DNA of 28,122 nt, from contig CAZRHF010000013.1 in the NCBI GenBank assembly GCA_964599835.1, forward strand, positions 1 through 28,122. The letters are read 5' to 3'. The DNA is from SFWF01 sp964599835 (lineage in GTDB: Bacteria; Bacillota; Clostridia; Oscillospirales; Acutalibacteraceae). The position numbers and the translations under genes are program-made. Below the pieces are notes generated by a model that saw only the letters and a list, made by a program, of their open reading frames with translations, did not search any database and was not told where the DNA came from. Shown here one piece after another: positions 7,414 to 14,669 of this stretch (the stretch's first letter is position 1; every line of letters starts with the position of its first letter).

Positions 7414-7953
7414 TCACCGTCTTTTCAATTCCGATTCCTTCATTTTTCTGTTACCTCGAATACGTGACCGCACTCCGAAGACCTCTCCTAATACTACCGC
7501 GGGAGCATATATGAAAAGCTGAAAACCGATAAGGGTCACCGTATCCCACCACAGAGGATACCACCCAAGCCTAAGCTCGTTTTCGCCTATTGCAGGATAA
7601 TTCCCGAAATATATCGTTTCGCACAAAATTCCGACAGGTCCGCAAAAGGTGTAGGCGTAATCGAAATAAAGGGAGACGAGGTGATGAATGACCAGCACGG
7701 CAAAAACTATGGGTATAAGGACCTTAAAATTCACCCTTCTTGCCCTGAAACCCTCGATAAAAGCCGTGAAAAACAGAAATGCAAAGGCGCAAATAAGGCT
7801 TACCGCCGTCGTCATTATTCTGTCGGCAAGAAGAGTTTCTCCGCATATAAACCTGATGGGTATAGCGAAGACCGAGCTCATCAGAGCCGCCGCAAAAAAG
7901 CCAACGAGAAAGGCCGCCATATAGATGCCGAATTTCTCCGAAACCTTCCGCAT
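7414..7953 (-). CDS. multi-pass membrane protein, unknown function
   Basis: A 179-residue product with about four hydrophobic segments near residues 9-32, 45-66, 77-97 and 138-165, and a basic C-terminus (RSRIRGNRKMKESELKRR). The loop between the third and fourth segments carries a conserved-looking YFGNYPAIGENE and GWYPLWWDT. I do not recognise the family. The start is backed by AAGGAGG six bases upstream. It lies 22 bases after the alpha/alpha-toroid gene on the same strand, so the two are probably one transcript. No catalytic motif is visible. It could act as a membrane partner of its neighbour, but only gene order supports that. Confidence 0.8.
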   Translation of the reverse strand: MRKVSEKFGIYMAAFLVGFFAAALMSSVFAIPIRFICGETLLADRIMTTAVSLICAFAFLFFTAFIEGFRARRVNFKVLIPIVFAVLVIHHLVSLYFDYAYTFCGPVGILCETIYFGNYPAIGENELRLGWYPLWWDTVTLIGFQLFIYAPAVVLGEVFGVRSRIRGNRKMKESELKRR

Positions 7954-7975
7954 AAAACCCCTCCTTTAAGATCTG

Positions 7976-8893
7976 TTACAGAGCGCCGAAGCCTTTCAGA
8001 TAAAGCAGATTCTGAATAATACCCTGACCCTTCCACCAATTTTTACTGATAGCCCATTCATCGGGATAATTTCCTCCCCAGCTCCAACCGATATCCCACG
8101 AACCGTCGGAAAGCTGAGTCTTAATAATGTGCTCACACTCGTAATCGGCGATCGCCTTATTATCCGCGTAATACTCGCTGTCTTTGGAACCGATAAAGCA
8201 GGAAGGACGGCATACGTAAGCGTTCCACTTGTCGGTATCGGTAACTATAAGCTTATTTATCGATTTGTGCAGTTTGCGTTTAAGCTCATCAAAAGGTATG
8301 TATTCTGTGGCGTTTCCTTTTTCAAAAAGCTCTGCCATTCGCATATAGCAGGCGCAGGTGTGCATATCCCTTATTTCGTCGGGAGAAAGTGCCGCGACAG
8401 CTTCGTTTGCAACACGTACCCCCAGTTTGAAAATATCGCTGTCTTTGTCTGCGTAGCGAGCGATAAACCCTGCGATCTGTGCGGTCCCGTTATAATCGGT
8501 GTGGCAACTGCTGACACTTTCGGTATGCCACCAGGGAGCGTGGGGATGCTCGTTGTTGCTTTCTACCGTTATGGCCCAGGTCCTGCCGCTGAAATGTTCT
8601 CCGCTTGCATACCATCTTAAAAGACCGACGACCACAGGATGCCGGTTATCTTCAAAATCGATCTCCCTGATAATATCGCTTGCCGTATTGGAGTGTAGCG
8701 GTATAGAGTTCGGATTCCAACAGTCTGCCTCAACAGTATGACCGAAGCCGCCGTCCTCATTCTGGTAATACGATAAAGCCTTTAACACGGCTTCCTTTTC
8801 GCCGTTTTCAAAGTGATACTGAAAACGTGCAAGATCCAGCGGACGTGCATTGCGGTATATAAAAGTCCTCGCTTTTTCAAATACGCTGTTCAT
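7976..8893 (-). CDS. prenyltransferase/squalene-cyclase-like alpha/alpha-toroid protein
   Basis: A 305-residue protein with repeated helical units ending in QNEDGGFGHTVEADCWNP (residues ~43-60) and TQLSDGSWDIGWSWGG (~265-280). These resemble the DGGF/DGSW turns of squalene-cyclase and protein-prenyltransferase alpha/alpha toroids. The family includes many uncharacterised bacterial proteins annotated only as prenyltransferase. I do not see the DxDD motif of class II terpene cyclases or a clear zinc site, so catalysis is unproven. It has many tryptophans and histidines, and no signal peptide. The start has AGGGAG upstream and a good promoter at 8942-8970. The membrane protein gene follows in the same transcript. 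The fold is likely; the substrate is unknown. Confidence 0.8.
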   Translation of the reverse strand: MNSVFEKARTFIYRNARPLDLARFQYHFENGEKEAVLKALSYYQNEDGGFGHTVEADCWNPNSIPLHSNTASDIIREIDFEDNRHPVVVGLLRWYASGEHFSGRTWAITVESNNEHPHAPWWHTESVSSCHTDYNGTAQIAGFIARYADKDSDIFKLGVRVANEAVAALSPDEIRDMHTCACYMRMAELFEKGNATEYIPFDELKRKLHKSINKLIVTDTDKWNAYVCRPSCFIGSKDSEYYADNKAIADYECEHIIKTQLSDGSWDIGWSWGGNYPDEWAISKNWWKGQGIIQNLLYLKGFGAL

Positions 8894-8941
8894 TTTATAA
8901 AGCTCCCTTTCGGTCGTTTAGTATGAAACTTATTTATAAAA

Positions 8942-8970
8942 ATAATACCACACTTCCCACTACATTACAA
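8942..8970 (-). promoter_or_regulatory. promoter of the toroid/membrane-protein operon
   Basis: On the minus strand TTGTAA (8965-8970), a 17-base spacer, then TG-N-TATTAT (8942-8947). Good match to an extended -10 sigma-A promoter. Confidence 0.7.
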
Positions 8971-9033
8971 GAACTTAACACAAACCGAGAGGTATATCGC
9001 AAAAAGCAATATGGAAATACTTCGTAAAACAGG

Positions 9034-9039
9034 TATAAT
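9034..9039 (+). promoter_or_regulatory. -10 box of the XRE-TPR regulator gene
   Basis: TATAAT lies 40 bases before the preferred start at 9080, with no strong -35. If used, transcription begins near 9046, which excludes the in-frame upstream ATG at 9011 as a start. Confidence 0.5.
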
Positions 9040-9079
9040 TATATCGGAAGCTTCAAAATTAAATGAAGGGAATAACGAT

Positions 9080-10024
9080 ATGAATAATGTATTTTCTAAC
9101 AACCTCAAAAAATTCAGACAACAAAAAAACTATACTCAGGAGCAGGCCGCAGAGGCCTTGGGAGTGAGCGCACAAACCGTCTCCCGTTGGGAGTGTAATA
9201 TCACTCTGCCCGACGTAACGTTGTTGCCGGAGCTTGCCGGGCTTTACTGTGTTACGGTTGACGACTTTTTTAAAGAATCCTCTGTAGCCTACGAAAATTA
9301 TGCCCAGCGGCTGGCGTCGGTCTATGAGGTGACGCGGGAGCCCGAAGATTTTATCCGCGCAGACGCAGAATTCAAAAAGCTTATTAAAAAGGGTGAATAT
9401 TCTGCAGAGGATATGAGGGCCTATGGAATATTACATCATTTTATGATGCAGTATTCTATGGACAAAGCGATAGAGCTGTTTGATAAGGTGCTTAAAGAGG
9501 GAGAGGACGTAAATCCTGAGGTCTGTTTCAGAACTAAAGCACAGAAAATGCTATTGTACTCACAGATAGGCAGAAGTAAAGAAAATATTGCCGAAGCTTT
9601 AGAAAAGGTTGTTAAGGGCTCAAATAAGACAGAGGACTGGAGATGCCTGATTGAGGCATACAGATTTGACCGAGACGAGGAAAAGGCCTATGAATGGTTT
9701 TGTAAAGCGATAAAAAAATTCCCAAGCGATCCGACGTTATACGCTTTGGGAGGGGATGCTTGCAGAAGACTGGGCAGATATGATGAGGCTCTTATATATT
9801 GGGATAAGGCGATAGAGCTGGACGGCTCCTTTCTCGATGCCAAATATTCAAAAATCAACTACTATGAAGAGATCGGAGAGCATAATAAATGCTATTCCCT
9901 TTTGCTGGAGCTGATAGAAGACCTCAGAAAAGCAGGCCTCGATATAGAAGCTTCAGCAGAGGAAAAGAAGGCCGAGGATTTTTATAAAAACGTAATCAAG
10001 GGTAGTGCCCGGCACGATATTTGA
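9080..10024 (+). CDS. XRE-family transcriptional regulator with TPR-like C-terminal domain
   Basis: A 314-residue protein. Residues 1-~68 form an XRE/Cro-C1 helix-turn-helix: NNLKKFRQQKNYTQEQAAEA, then LGVSAQTVSRWECN, then LPDVTLLPELAGLY. The rest is helical with TPR-like pairs, for example AYEWFCKAIKKFPSDPTLYA, then LGRYDEALIYWDKAIELDGS. XRE-TPR proteins in Gram-positives often bind a peptide or protein signal through the TPR part; here no small peptide gene was recognised next to it. An in-frame ATG 23 codons earlier exists, but the 9080 start has GAAGGG upstream and begins at the HTH, and a -10 box lies between the two. It diverges from the toroid operon, which is a possible target (inference). 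Confidence 0.88.
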   Translation: MNNVFSNNLKKFRQQKNYTQEQAAEALGVSAQTVSRWECNITLPDVTLLPELAGLYCVTVDDFFKESSVAYENYAQRLASVYEVTREPEDFIRADAEFKKLIKKGEYSAEDMRAYGILHHFMMQYSMDKAIELFDKVLKEGEDVNPEVCFRTKAQKMLLYSQIGRSKENIAEALEKVVKGSNKTEDWRCLIEAYRFDRDEEKAYEWFCKAIKKFPSDPTLYALGGDACRRLGRYDEALIYWDKAIELDGSFLDAKYSKINYYEEIGEHNKCYSLLLELIEDLRKAGLDIEASAEEKKAEDFYKNVIKGSARHDI

Positions 10025-10059
10025 CCTTCGGTACGAAACATATAAATTGCTTCGTCAGT

Positions 10060-10197
10060 TGTAGGGGAGGAGCTTGCTCCTCCCGCTTACTATACGCAGA
10101 GGATTTATTGAAGTTTGTAGGGTCGATTCACGAATCACCGATGGGACTACTACAAGGCGTCACCAAATTGGTGCAGCTTCTCTCAACCAACGGTTGA
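10060..10197. repeat. intergenic cluster of hairpins and repeat-like units
   Basis: The 255-base gap between the two XRE genes contains: a perfect hairpin GGGAGGAGC (10065-10073)/GCTCCTCCC (10076-10084); a GATTC-AC-GAATC palindrome (10125-10136); the 13-mer palindrome CACCAAATTGGTG (10161-10173); and TCAACC/GGTTGA arms (10183-10197) followed by an A-run. TTGTAG at 10059-10064 and CTACAA at 10149-10154 are inverted, and a second TTGTAGGG unit begins at 10115. This resembles decayed dispersed intergenic repeats or a small MITE-like remnant; without a copy count it cannot be named. The first hairpin might terminate the upstream regulator, but no T-run follows it. Confidence 0.45.
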
Positions 10198-10251
10198 AAA
10201 AAAGCCCTCAAATTCAACGGTTTGTCTATGGTAATTTGTCCAATGCTAAGT

Positions 10252-10257
10252 TATAAT
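10252..10257 (+). promoter_or_regulatory. -10 box of the XRE/beta-solenoid gene
   Basis: TATAAT ends 22 bases before the start at 10280. The -35 position 17 bases upstream (TGGTAA) is poor, so the promoter call is tentative. Confidence 0.4.
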
Positions 10258-10279
10258 ATTTTCAAAAGGAGGAGATAAA

Positions 10280-10975
10280 ATGAATATCATATCCGAAAAT
10301 ATCGCCAAATTCCGTAAAAAAGCAGGCTATACTCAGGAGACCCTTGCAGAAAGACTGGGGGTAACCTTTCAGGCAGTTTCCAAATGGGAAAACGGTCGCT
10401 CTTCTCCCGATATCGATCTTCTGCCAAAGCTTGCAGATCTTTTCGACTGCTCCATCGACGGGCTTTTCGGCAGAGAAAACACAAAATGTGCCCTTCCATG
10501 GAAGGATGACGATAATATCCGTCTTGTTATGTTCTGCGGCACAAAATATATAGACAAAGCTTCAAACGGCAAGGACTTCACAGCTAAGCTTACGGGGGAG
10601 GCTAAAAACGTTACCGCCAACTGTAACCTCGTTATCGACGGAAACGTAGAGGGGGACTGCATCGCCGCCCATACTATGTGTGTAAGCGGAAATGTATGCG
10701 GCAAGCTTGATTCGGGTCATACAATATCTGTGGGCGGCGACGTAAACGGCGACTGTAACACGGGCCACAGCATCGTTGCGGGCTGTGATATCAACGGTGA
10801 CGTAAAATGCGGAAGTACCGTCTCCGCAGGCCACGATATAAACGCCTATAAAATCGCCAACGCCAGCAATATAAGCGCCACGGGGGATATCACCGTAAAA
10901 GGCGATCTGCATGTAGAGGGCACCATAAACTGTGCCGACCTCACCTGCGAAAACCTGCACAGATCGAATGAATAA
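10280..10975 (+). CDS. XRE helix-turn-helix protein fused to a bactofilin-like beta-solenoid
   Basis: A 231-residue protein. Residues 1-~65 are an XRE HTH (NIAKFRKKAGYTQETLAERL, GVTFQAVSKWENGRSSPDID). After a linker, residues ~105-225 are a low-complexity beta-solenoid-like region. Its turn motif recurs in exact 16-residue register: NVEGD at 122, NVCGK at 138, DVNGD at 154, DINGD at 170 and DINAY at 186. Such repeats resemble polymer-forming (bactofilin-like) domains, which assemble end to end. The combination suggests a DNA-binding protein that may oligomerise through its tail (inference). The region holds about nine cysteines (for example C115, C127, C134, C140), so metal or redox binding is another option. 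AAAGGAGGAG precedes the start. The gene ends five bases before a bidirectional terminator. Confidence 0.88.
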   Translation: MNIISENIAKFRKKAGYTQETLAERLGVTFQAVSKWENGRSSPDIDLLPKLADLFDCSIDGLFGRENTKCALPWKDDDNIRLVMFCGTKYIDKASNGKDFTAKLTGEAKNVTANCNLVIDGNVEGDCIAAHTMCVSGNVCGKLDSGHTISVGGDVNGDCNTGHSIVAGCDINGDVKCGSTVSAGHDINAYKIANASNISATGDITVKGDLHVEGTINCADLTCENLHRSNE

Positions 10976-10979
10976 TAAA

Positions 10980-11008
10980 AAATCTCCGAGAATTATTCTC
11001 GGAGATTT
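10980..11008. terminator. bidirectional terminator between convergent genes
   Basis: A perfect 14-bp stem (10980-10993 with 10995-11008) around a single T, core CTCCGAGAAT/ATTCTCGGAG, with A-runs on the left and T-rich sequence on the right. It lies between the stops at 10975 and 11013 and can serve both strands. Confidence 0.85.
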
Positions 11009-11012
11009 CATT

Positions 11013-12347
11013 TTATTCGCTTTTAAGAAGTATTACACTCATAGGCTGCATTGCTATAGAAGCCTCGCCGTTTTCAAATATAAGGTCGTCGATCTTTTCC
11101 ATATTGTGGGTATCGTCAAGAATATAAACCGAATATTTGGCCGTTTTAGTGCCTTTAAGCCTGATGTTGACCCTTGCCGGTGTTTTGTCATCGTAAGGGA
11201 AGTAGGATATCATAGCGGCCTCGCCGCCCTCCCCCGATGCAAATACCGTGCTCAGCTTTCTTTCGGCGTTACCCTCTATCGTAGTCTCGACCTGAGTGCC
11301 GAGCTCGTAAAGCTCAGAAAACATAAGGAAGGGGTAATAGCCCTTAAGAGGCGCCAGAGTATAAAAATCAAACATTCCATTAAAAAGGCAGGGTCTGGCG
11401 TCGTAATACATAAGCATATCGAGGTGGCTGTTCTGACCCTCGCACATTGCGCTTGCAACGTATGTGGCGCCCTGAATGCCCGTAATAGCTTTTACCGTAT
11501 CCGAAAACTTTTCGTGCATACCGCCGTCTTTTATACAGTGGTTATATTCGCTTATGATTATTTCTGCGTCTTCGTAGCCGTATTCTTTAAGCTGGTCGTA
11601 GTTCATATTTGCGCAATCGGATATCCAGGTGGGGGTATAGGAATAGCTGTGTATGCCGTGAAAATCGAGAGGGACTCTGCCGTTTTCACGCTTTAGCATC
11701 TCGAAAAAGCCGGCTTTAAATTCTGTAGGCTTCGGATAGGCAAAAGCGGTGCCTATCTTAATTTTTGGGAACCGGTCTTTAAGCCTTGTGGCGGTGATCT
11801 TATAAAGCTCGTAATATTCCTCGGGCGTACCCATCCAGTTTGCGGCTCCTTCGGGCTCGTTCCATATCTCCCAGTATTCTATATTCCAATGAAAACCCTC
11901 GGCCCAGCCATCGTTATAGTGGGCTACGATATGCTCGCAGATCTCTGCCCATTTGGCAATATCCTTTGGCGGATATGCGGCGTAGCGTTTTTTGGAGTTC
12001 TCGATCTTGGTGCCCAGTCGGTATACTATTTGTGAGCCAACGCTGAGTATCTCGGAAAGATATTTATCGGTATGGAAAAAGTCATAGGAAGCGGGGTCGT
12101 TAACGTCGGCATCGAAATTCGGGAAAATAAAATGCACGTCAACCGTGTGTTCGCCTCCGTAGTAGGGGCAAAACGAAGCATCGTGATTTCGTACGAAGGG
12201 GATCTTCGCCGTCTTAAATGCTTCAAAATTGCTGAGGCGAGGGTCATCAGATATACGTAAAGGGCCGTTGTTTACGGCGTGCATTCTTTTAACGGGACCC
12301 GTCTTTTTCGAAAGATCTGCCATTATATTATAGATATTTTCCTGCAT
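11013..12347 (-). CDS. GH39-like glycoside hydrolase (clan A), cytoplasmic
   Basis: A 444-residue protein with a TIM-barrel glycosidase signature. YWEIWNEPEG places the probable acid/base glutamate at E164, and IISEYNH places the probable nucleophile at E267, about 100 residues apart as in clan GH-A. The pattern, the HGIHSYSY strand between them and the C-terminal beta-rich part fit GH39 (beta-xylosidase/alpha-iduronidase type). No signal peptide is present, so it probably acts on imported oligosaccharides. I chose the ATG at 12347 because GGAGG precedes it and an upstream in-frame start lacks a ribosome site. A promoter with a perfect TTGACA lies at 12377-12405. The substrate cannot be told. 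The neighbouring Gfo/Idh genes on the same strand suggest a shared sugar pathway but have a terminator between. Confidence 0.85.
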   Translation of the reverse strand: MQENIYNIMADLSKKTGPVKRMHAVNNGPLRISDDPRLSNFEAFKTAKIPFVRNHDASFCPYYGGEHTVDVHFIFPNFDADVNDPASYDFFHTDKYLSEILSVGSQIVYRLGTKIENSKKRYAAYPPKDIAKWAEICEHIVAHYNDGWAEGFHWNIEYWEIWNEPEGAANWMGTPEEYYELYKITATRLKDRFPKIKIGTAFAYPKPTEFKAGFFEMLKRENGRVPLDFHGIHSYSYTPTWISDCANMNYDQLKEYGYEDAEIIISEYNHCIKDGGMHEKFSDTVKAITGIQGATYVASAMCEGQNSHLDMLMYYDARPCLFNGMFDFYTLAPLKGYYPFLMFSELYELGTQVETTIEGNAERKLSTVFASGEGGEAAMISYFPYDDKTPARVNIRLKGTKTAKYSVYILDDTHNMEKIDDLIFENGEASIAMQPMSVILLKSE

Positions 12348-12376
12348 ATTATTAACCTCCGTTATTTTCTGTTTAT

Positions 12377-12405
12377 AAGATATCACAGCAGAAAATCCGT
12401 GTCAA
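12377..12405 (-). promoter_or_regulatory. promoter of the GH39-like gene
   Basis: On the minus strand TTGACA (12400-12405), 17-base spacer, TATCTT (12377-12382). It lies 30 bases before the start at 12347. The truncated spoIVA copy begins 49 bases upstream of its -35. Confidence 0.65.
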
Positions 12406-12453
12406 TAAACCAAGCATCGAAACTTTTTCGAAATCTGTCATACAACTCGGTCC

Positions 12454-12598
12454 CTTTCATAGAACGAAACCTAAAAGGTGCAAGAGTATGACAGACAGCA
12501 GTATTTATAAGGATATAGAGCCAAGAACAGACGGAGATATTTACATTGGTATAGTAAGCCCCGTACACACGGGCAAATCAGCCTTATCGGAAAACTAA
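12454..12598 (+). pseudogene. truncated duplicate of the spoIVA 5' end
   Basis: Bases 12455-12585 match 15725-15855 at a constant offset of 3270 with only about eight substitutions over ~132 bases. The match covers the leader (CTTTCATAGAACGAAACC), ribosome binding site, ATG at 12488 and the first ~33 spoIVA codons. It then diverges and the frame closes with TAA at 12596-12598, giving MTDSSIYKDIEPRTDGDIYI followed by GIVSPVHTGKSALSEN (36 residues). The Walker A motif GPVRTGKS of the intact protein has become SPVHTGKS. At least four substitutions change amino acids, so the copy is not under normal constraint. It carries none of the SpoIVA middle or C-terminal domains. The orientation is the same as the intact gene downstream. 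A functional 36-residue peptide cannot be excluded but is unlikely. Confidence 0.88.
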
Positions 12599-12630
12599 AC
12601 AAAACGGCCGCGCGAAGCGGCCGTTTGTCA
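12599..12630 (-). terminator. intrinsic terminator of the Gfo/Idh operon
   Basis: AAACGGCCGC and GCGGCCGTTT arms around GCGAA, with TTTTGTTT following on the minus strand. It lies immediately after the stop of the 12640-13500 gene and abuts the end of the spoIVA fragment. Confidence 0.85.
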
Positions 12631-12639
12631 TTATCTGTA

Positions 12640-13500
12640 TTATATTTCTACGGGAACACCTATCTGTTCCATTGCGGTTATCATAGCAGAGCGCAGGGCA
12701 ATACATTCTACCGTGCTTTCAATAGAAACCGGCGCTTTTCCGCTGTCGAAAAAGTCCAGCAAAGCCTGTGCAAAGCAGTACCAGAAATCGTCCGACAAAC
12801 GAAGCACCGAGCATTTGCCCTCCTTTTCGGGATAGCAAACAAAGCCTTCGTTTGATCCGGTGTACATATTTATAAAGCCGCGCCGACCGTCTCTGTAATC
12901 CACCTCAAATATAAGGGTCGCGGAGCCGTTTCGGCAGGTGACCCTTTCGGCTCCCTCCTTCATAAGGGTATTCATAAGCTCTGCAAGGTGAATACAGTAT
13001 ATTTCGAAGATATTTCCTCCCGCAACCGTAACCGAATCCACAAGGGAGTCGTGACTTTCGAGATATTCCTTTAAAAGGGGATCGAAGCGGGTCGCCGAGC
13101 TCGACCAGAATTTTGCGTTTATCTTCCTTCCGAAATCTGCGATCCGCTTTGCGGAAGTCTTGTCGGGAGCAAAGGTCTTGTCGATATAGGTGGGCTTTCC
13201 GTATTTTAGAGCGGTAAGGCTCCATTCTTCGTGAAGCTCGGGATTGTTCGGGGCAAGTATCATAATAACGTCTGCCGCCTCGCAGACCTCTTCAACAGAG
13301 TCACAGCACACCGCACCGGTCCGCTTACACCACTCTGCCGTTGTTTCTCCCGTCGAGGGGCTTTTTTCGGTTTTTGCATAGACGTGGGTAATAATATATT
13401 CCTCGCGGTTTTCGTCGCAGGCTATCTCATGAAAGAGCTTATGATAGGTGTTTGAATGAAAATTGCTTATGTAATTGTCGATTATTCCAACCTTTTTCAT
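12640..13500 (-). CDS. divergent Gfo/Idh/MocA-family oxidoreductase-like protein
   Basis: A 286-residue protein related to Gfo/Idh/MocA dehydrogenases: Rossmann strand MKKVGIID at the start, ADVIMILAPNNPELHEEW (~76-93), then KPTYIDKTFAPD (~102-113), in the position of the usual EKP motif. Two features are atypical. The GxGxxG/A dinucleotide loop is replaced by DNYISNFHSN, and EKP is DKT. The catalytic lysine could be K108, but NAD(P) binding is uncertain. Shorter than the 330-390 typical of the family. It starts 16 bases after the canonical family member at 13517-14587, so both are co-transcribed. It may form a heteromeric or substrate-specific partner (inference). The terminator follows the stop. 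Confidence 0.78.
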   Translation of the reverse strand: MKKVGIIDNYISNFHSNTYHKLFHEIACDENREEYIITHVYAKTEKSPSTGETTAEWCKRTGAVCCDSVEEVCEAADVIMILAPNNPELHEEWSLTALKYGKPTYIDKTFAPDKTSAKRIADFGRKINAKFWSSSATRFDPLLKEYLESHDSLVDSVTVAGGNIFEIYCIHLAELMNTLMKEGAERVTCRNGSATLIFEVDYRDGRRGFINMYTGSNEGFVCYPEKEGKCSVLRLSDDFWYCFAQALLDFFDSGKAPVSIESTVECIALRSAMITAMEQIGVPVEI

Positions 13501-13516
13501 CTGTCTGCCCCCGTTA

Positions 13517-14587
13517 TTAAAACTTTTCGGCTATCTCGGAGATATTAACGTATCTGTGTTCGTCGGTGGCAAGGGCGGCGGCATCAAGCAGGATCTGTGC
13601 GCTTAGTCCGTCGGAAATGGTGGAGGTGTATTCGTCTCTGATTCCGCAGAGCAGATTTATAAAGGAAAGTGACTGCTTTATATCTTCGGGGTCACCGTAC
13701 GAAACGGGAACGGGGCGCTCCTCGTCGGTGCCGTCATAGTTACATATTTTAATATGACCCTTATCGGCCTCGCTGAACTTCAGATAGCCCTTATCGCCGT
13801 ATATCTCCACCTCGGTAAGTCCGGGGCAGGTAGCACAGCCGCGGGAAAGGATGACCGATGCGTTGGCTCCGTCCTTAAGATCGAAGATCAGATTGGCCCA
13901 GTCGTCGGTGGTGACTTCGCCCCATTCCTCAGAGTCTACAAGCTGACGTTCCTTTACGAAGATGCCGCGGTTTGCGGTAAGACCCGAGGCGTCTGCGCCG
14001 AACCAGTTGAGCAGGTCAAGCATATGAGAGCCGAGATCGCATAAAACGCCGGTTCCGCTCTTTTCCTTCTGAAAGCGCCATTCAAGACGTCTGCCGGGCC
14101 AAAGAGCGCTGTCCTTAATGCATTTAATGTAAAGGTGATGCAGTTTTCCGATGCTTCCGCCGTCCACAAGATCCTTTAAGAATCTGAGGGTGGGACGGTG
14201 TCTCCAGGAAAAGCAGACGAAGACCGGAAGACCCTTCTGCTCTGATAGCTCGGCCACCTCCTTGACCTCCTCGACGCAAAGACCTGCGGGCTTTTCCATA
14301 CTTACGGGAAGACCGCTGTTCAGCGCATATTTTGCAATTTCACAGTGCAGGTGATTAGGTGTGCAAATGTCTACCGCGTCACAAAGTCCGCTGTCGATAA
14401 GGGCCTTGTAGTCGGTGAAAAGACGGTCGTCTCCAAGTCCCGTTTTTTCCTTTGCACGGCCAAGAGCGGCGGGATCGATATCACATACCGCAGTTATCTC
14501 GCATGCATCGGTAAGCTGAAGATACTGGGGAAGGTGTACGTCCTTCGCGATCCAACCAAAGCCGATGATTCCGATTCGTTTTTTCAT
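13517..14587 (-). CDS. Gfo/Idh/MocA-family NAD(P)-dependent oxidoreductase
   Basis: A 356-residue canonical family member: dinucleotide loop GIIGFGWIAKDVHLPQY at residues 5-21, CTPNHLHCEIAKYAL (~75-89), MEKPAG with catalytic K99, and the C-terminal domain landmark LCDLGSHMLDLL with D184 and H188. These enzymes oxidise or reduce sugar or inositol hydroxyls with NAD(P). AGGAGG lies eight bases before the ATG. It is first in a two-gene operon and diverges from the AraC regulator at 14670, which probably controls it. The substrate cannot be assigned; the nearby GH39-like gene suggests a sugar or uronic acid derivative. Confidence 0.92.
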   Translation of the reverse strand: MKKRIGIIGFGWIAKDVHLPQYLQLTDACEITAVCDIDPAALGRAKEKTGLGDDRLFTDYKALIDSGLCDAVDICTPNHLHCEIAKYALNSGLPVSMEKPAGLCVEEVKEVAELSEQKGLPVFVCFSWRHRPTLRFLKDLVDGGSIGKLHHLYIKCIKDSALWPGRRLEWRFQKEKSGTGVLCDLGSHMLDLLNWFGADASGLTANRGIFVKERQLVDSEEWGEVTTDDWANLIFDLKDGANASVILSRGCATCPGLTEVEIYGDKGYLKFSEADKGHIKICNYDGTDEERPVPVSYGDPEDIKQSLSFINLLCGIRDEYTSTISDGLSAQILLDAAALATDEHRYVNISEIAEKF

Positions 14588-14611
14588 AAGTTTTACCTCC
14601 TGATGTTTTTG

Positions 14612-14644
14612 TTGTTTTTATAAGGGTTATCTGTTATAATAACC
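14612..14644 (+). promoter_or_regulatory. araC promoter with overlapping inverted repeat
   Basis: TTGTTT (14612-14617), 17-base spacer, TATAAT (14635-14640). GGTTAT (14625-14630) and ATAACC (14639-14644) form an inverted repeat overlapping the -10 box, in the short gap shared with the divergent Gfo/Idh operon. An operator for autoregulation is plausible. Confidence 0.55.
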
Positions 14645-14669
14645 AAAAAAGTTAAAGTAGGAGCGGGAA

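Noticed and set aside
7976..8893. Terpene cyclase of a natural-product cluster
   Set aside because: No DxDD motif and no biosynthetic neighbours such as prenyl-diphosphate synthases; only the toroid fold is supported.
9011..9079. Upstream ATG extending the XRE-TPR regulator by 23 residues
   Set aside because: A -10 box lies inside this stretch and the extension has no domain content. The 9080 start has a better ribosome site and begins at the HTH.
12384..12405. Possible further homology between the two spoIVA upstream regions (CACAG...TGTCA)
   Set aside because: Only about 14 of 21 bases match, a 25-base offset is needed, and the bases in the first copy are explained by the GH39-like gene promoter.
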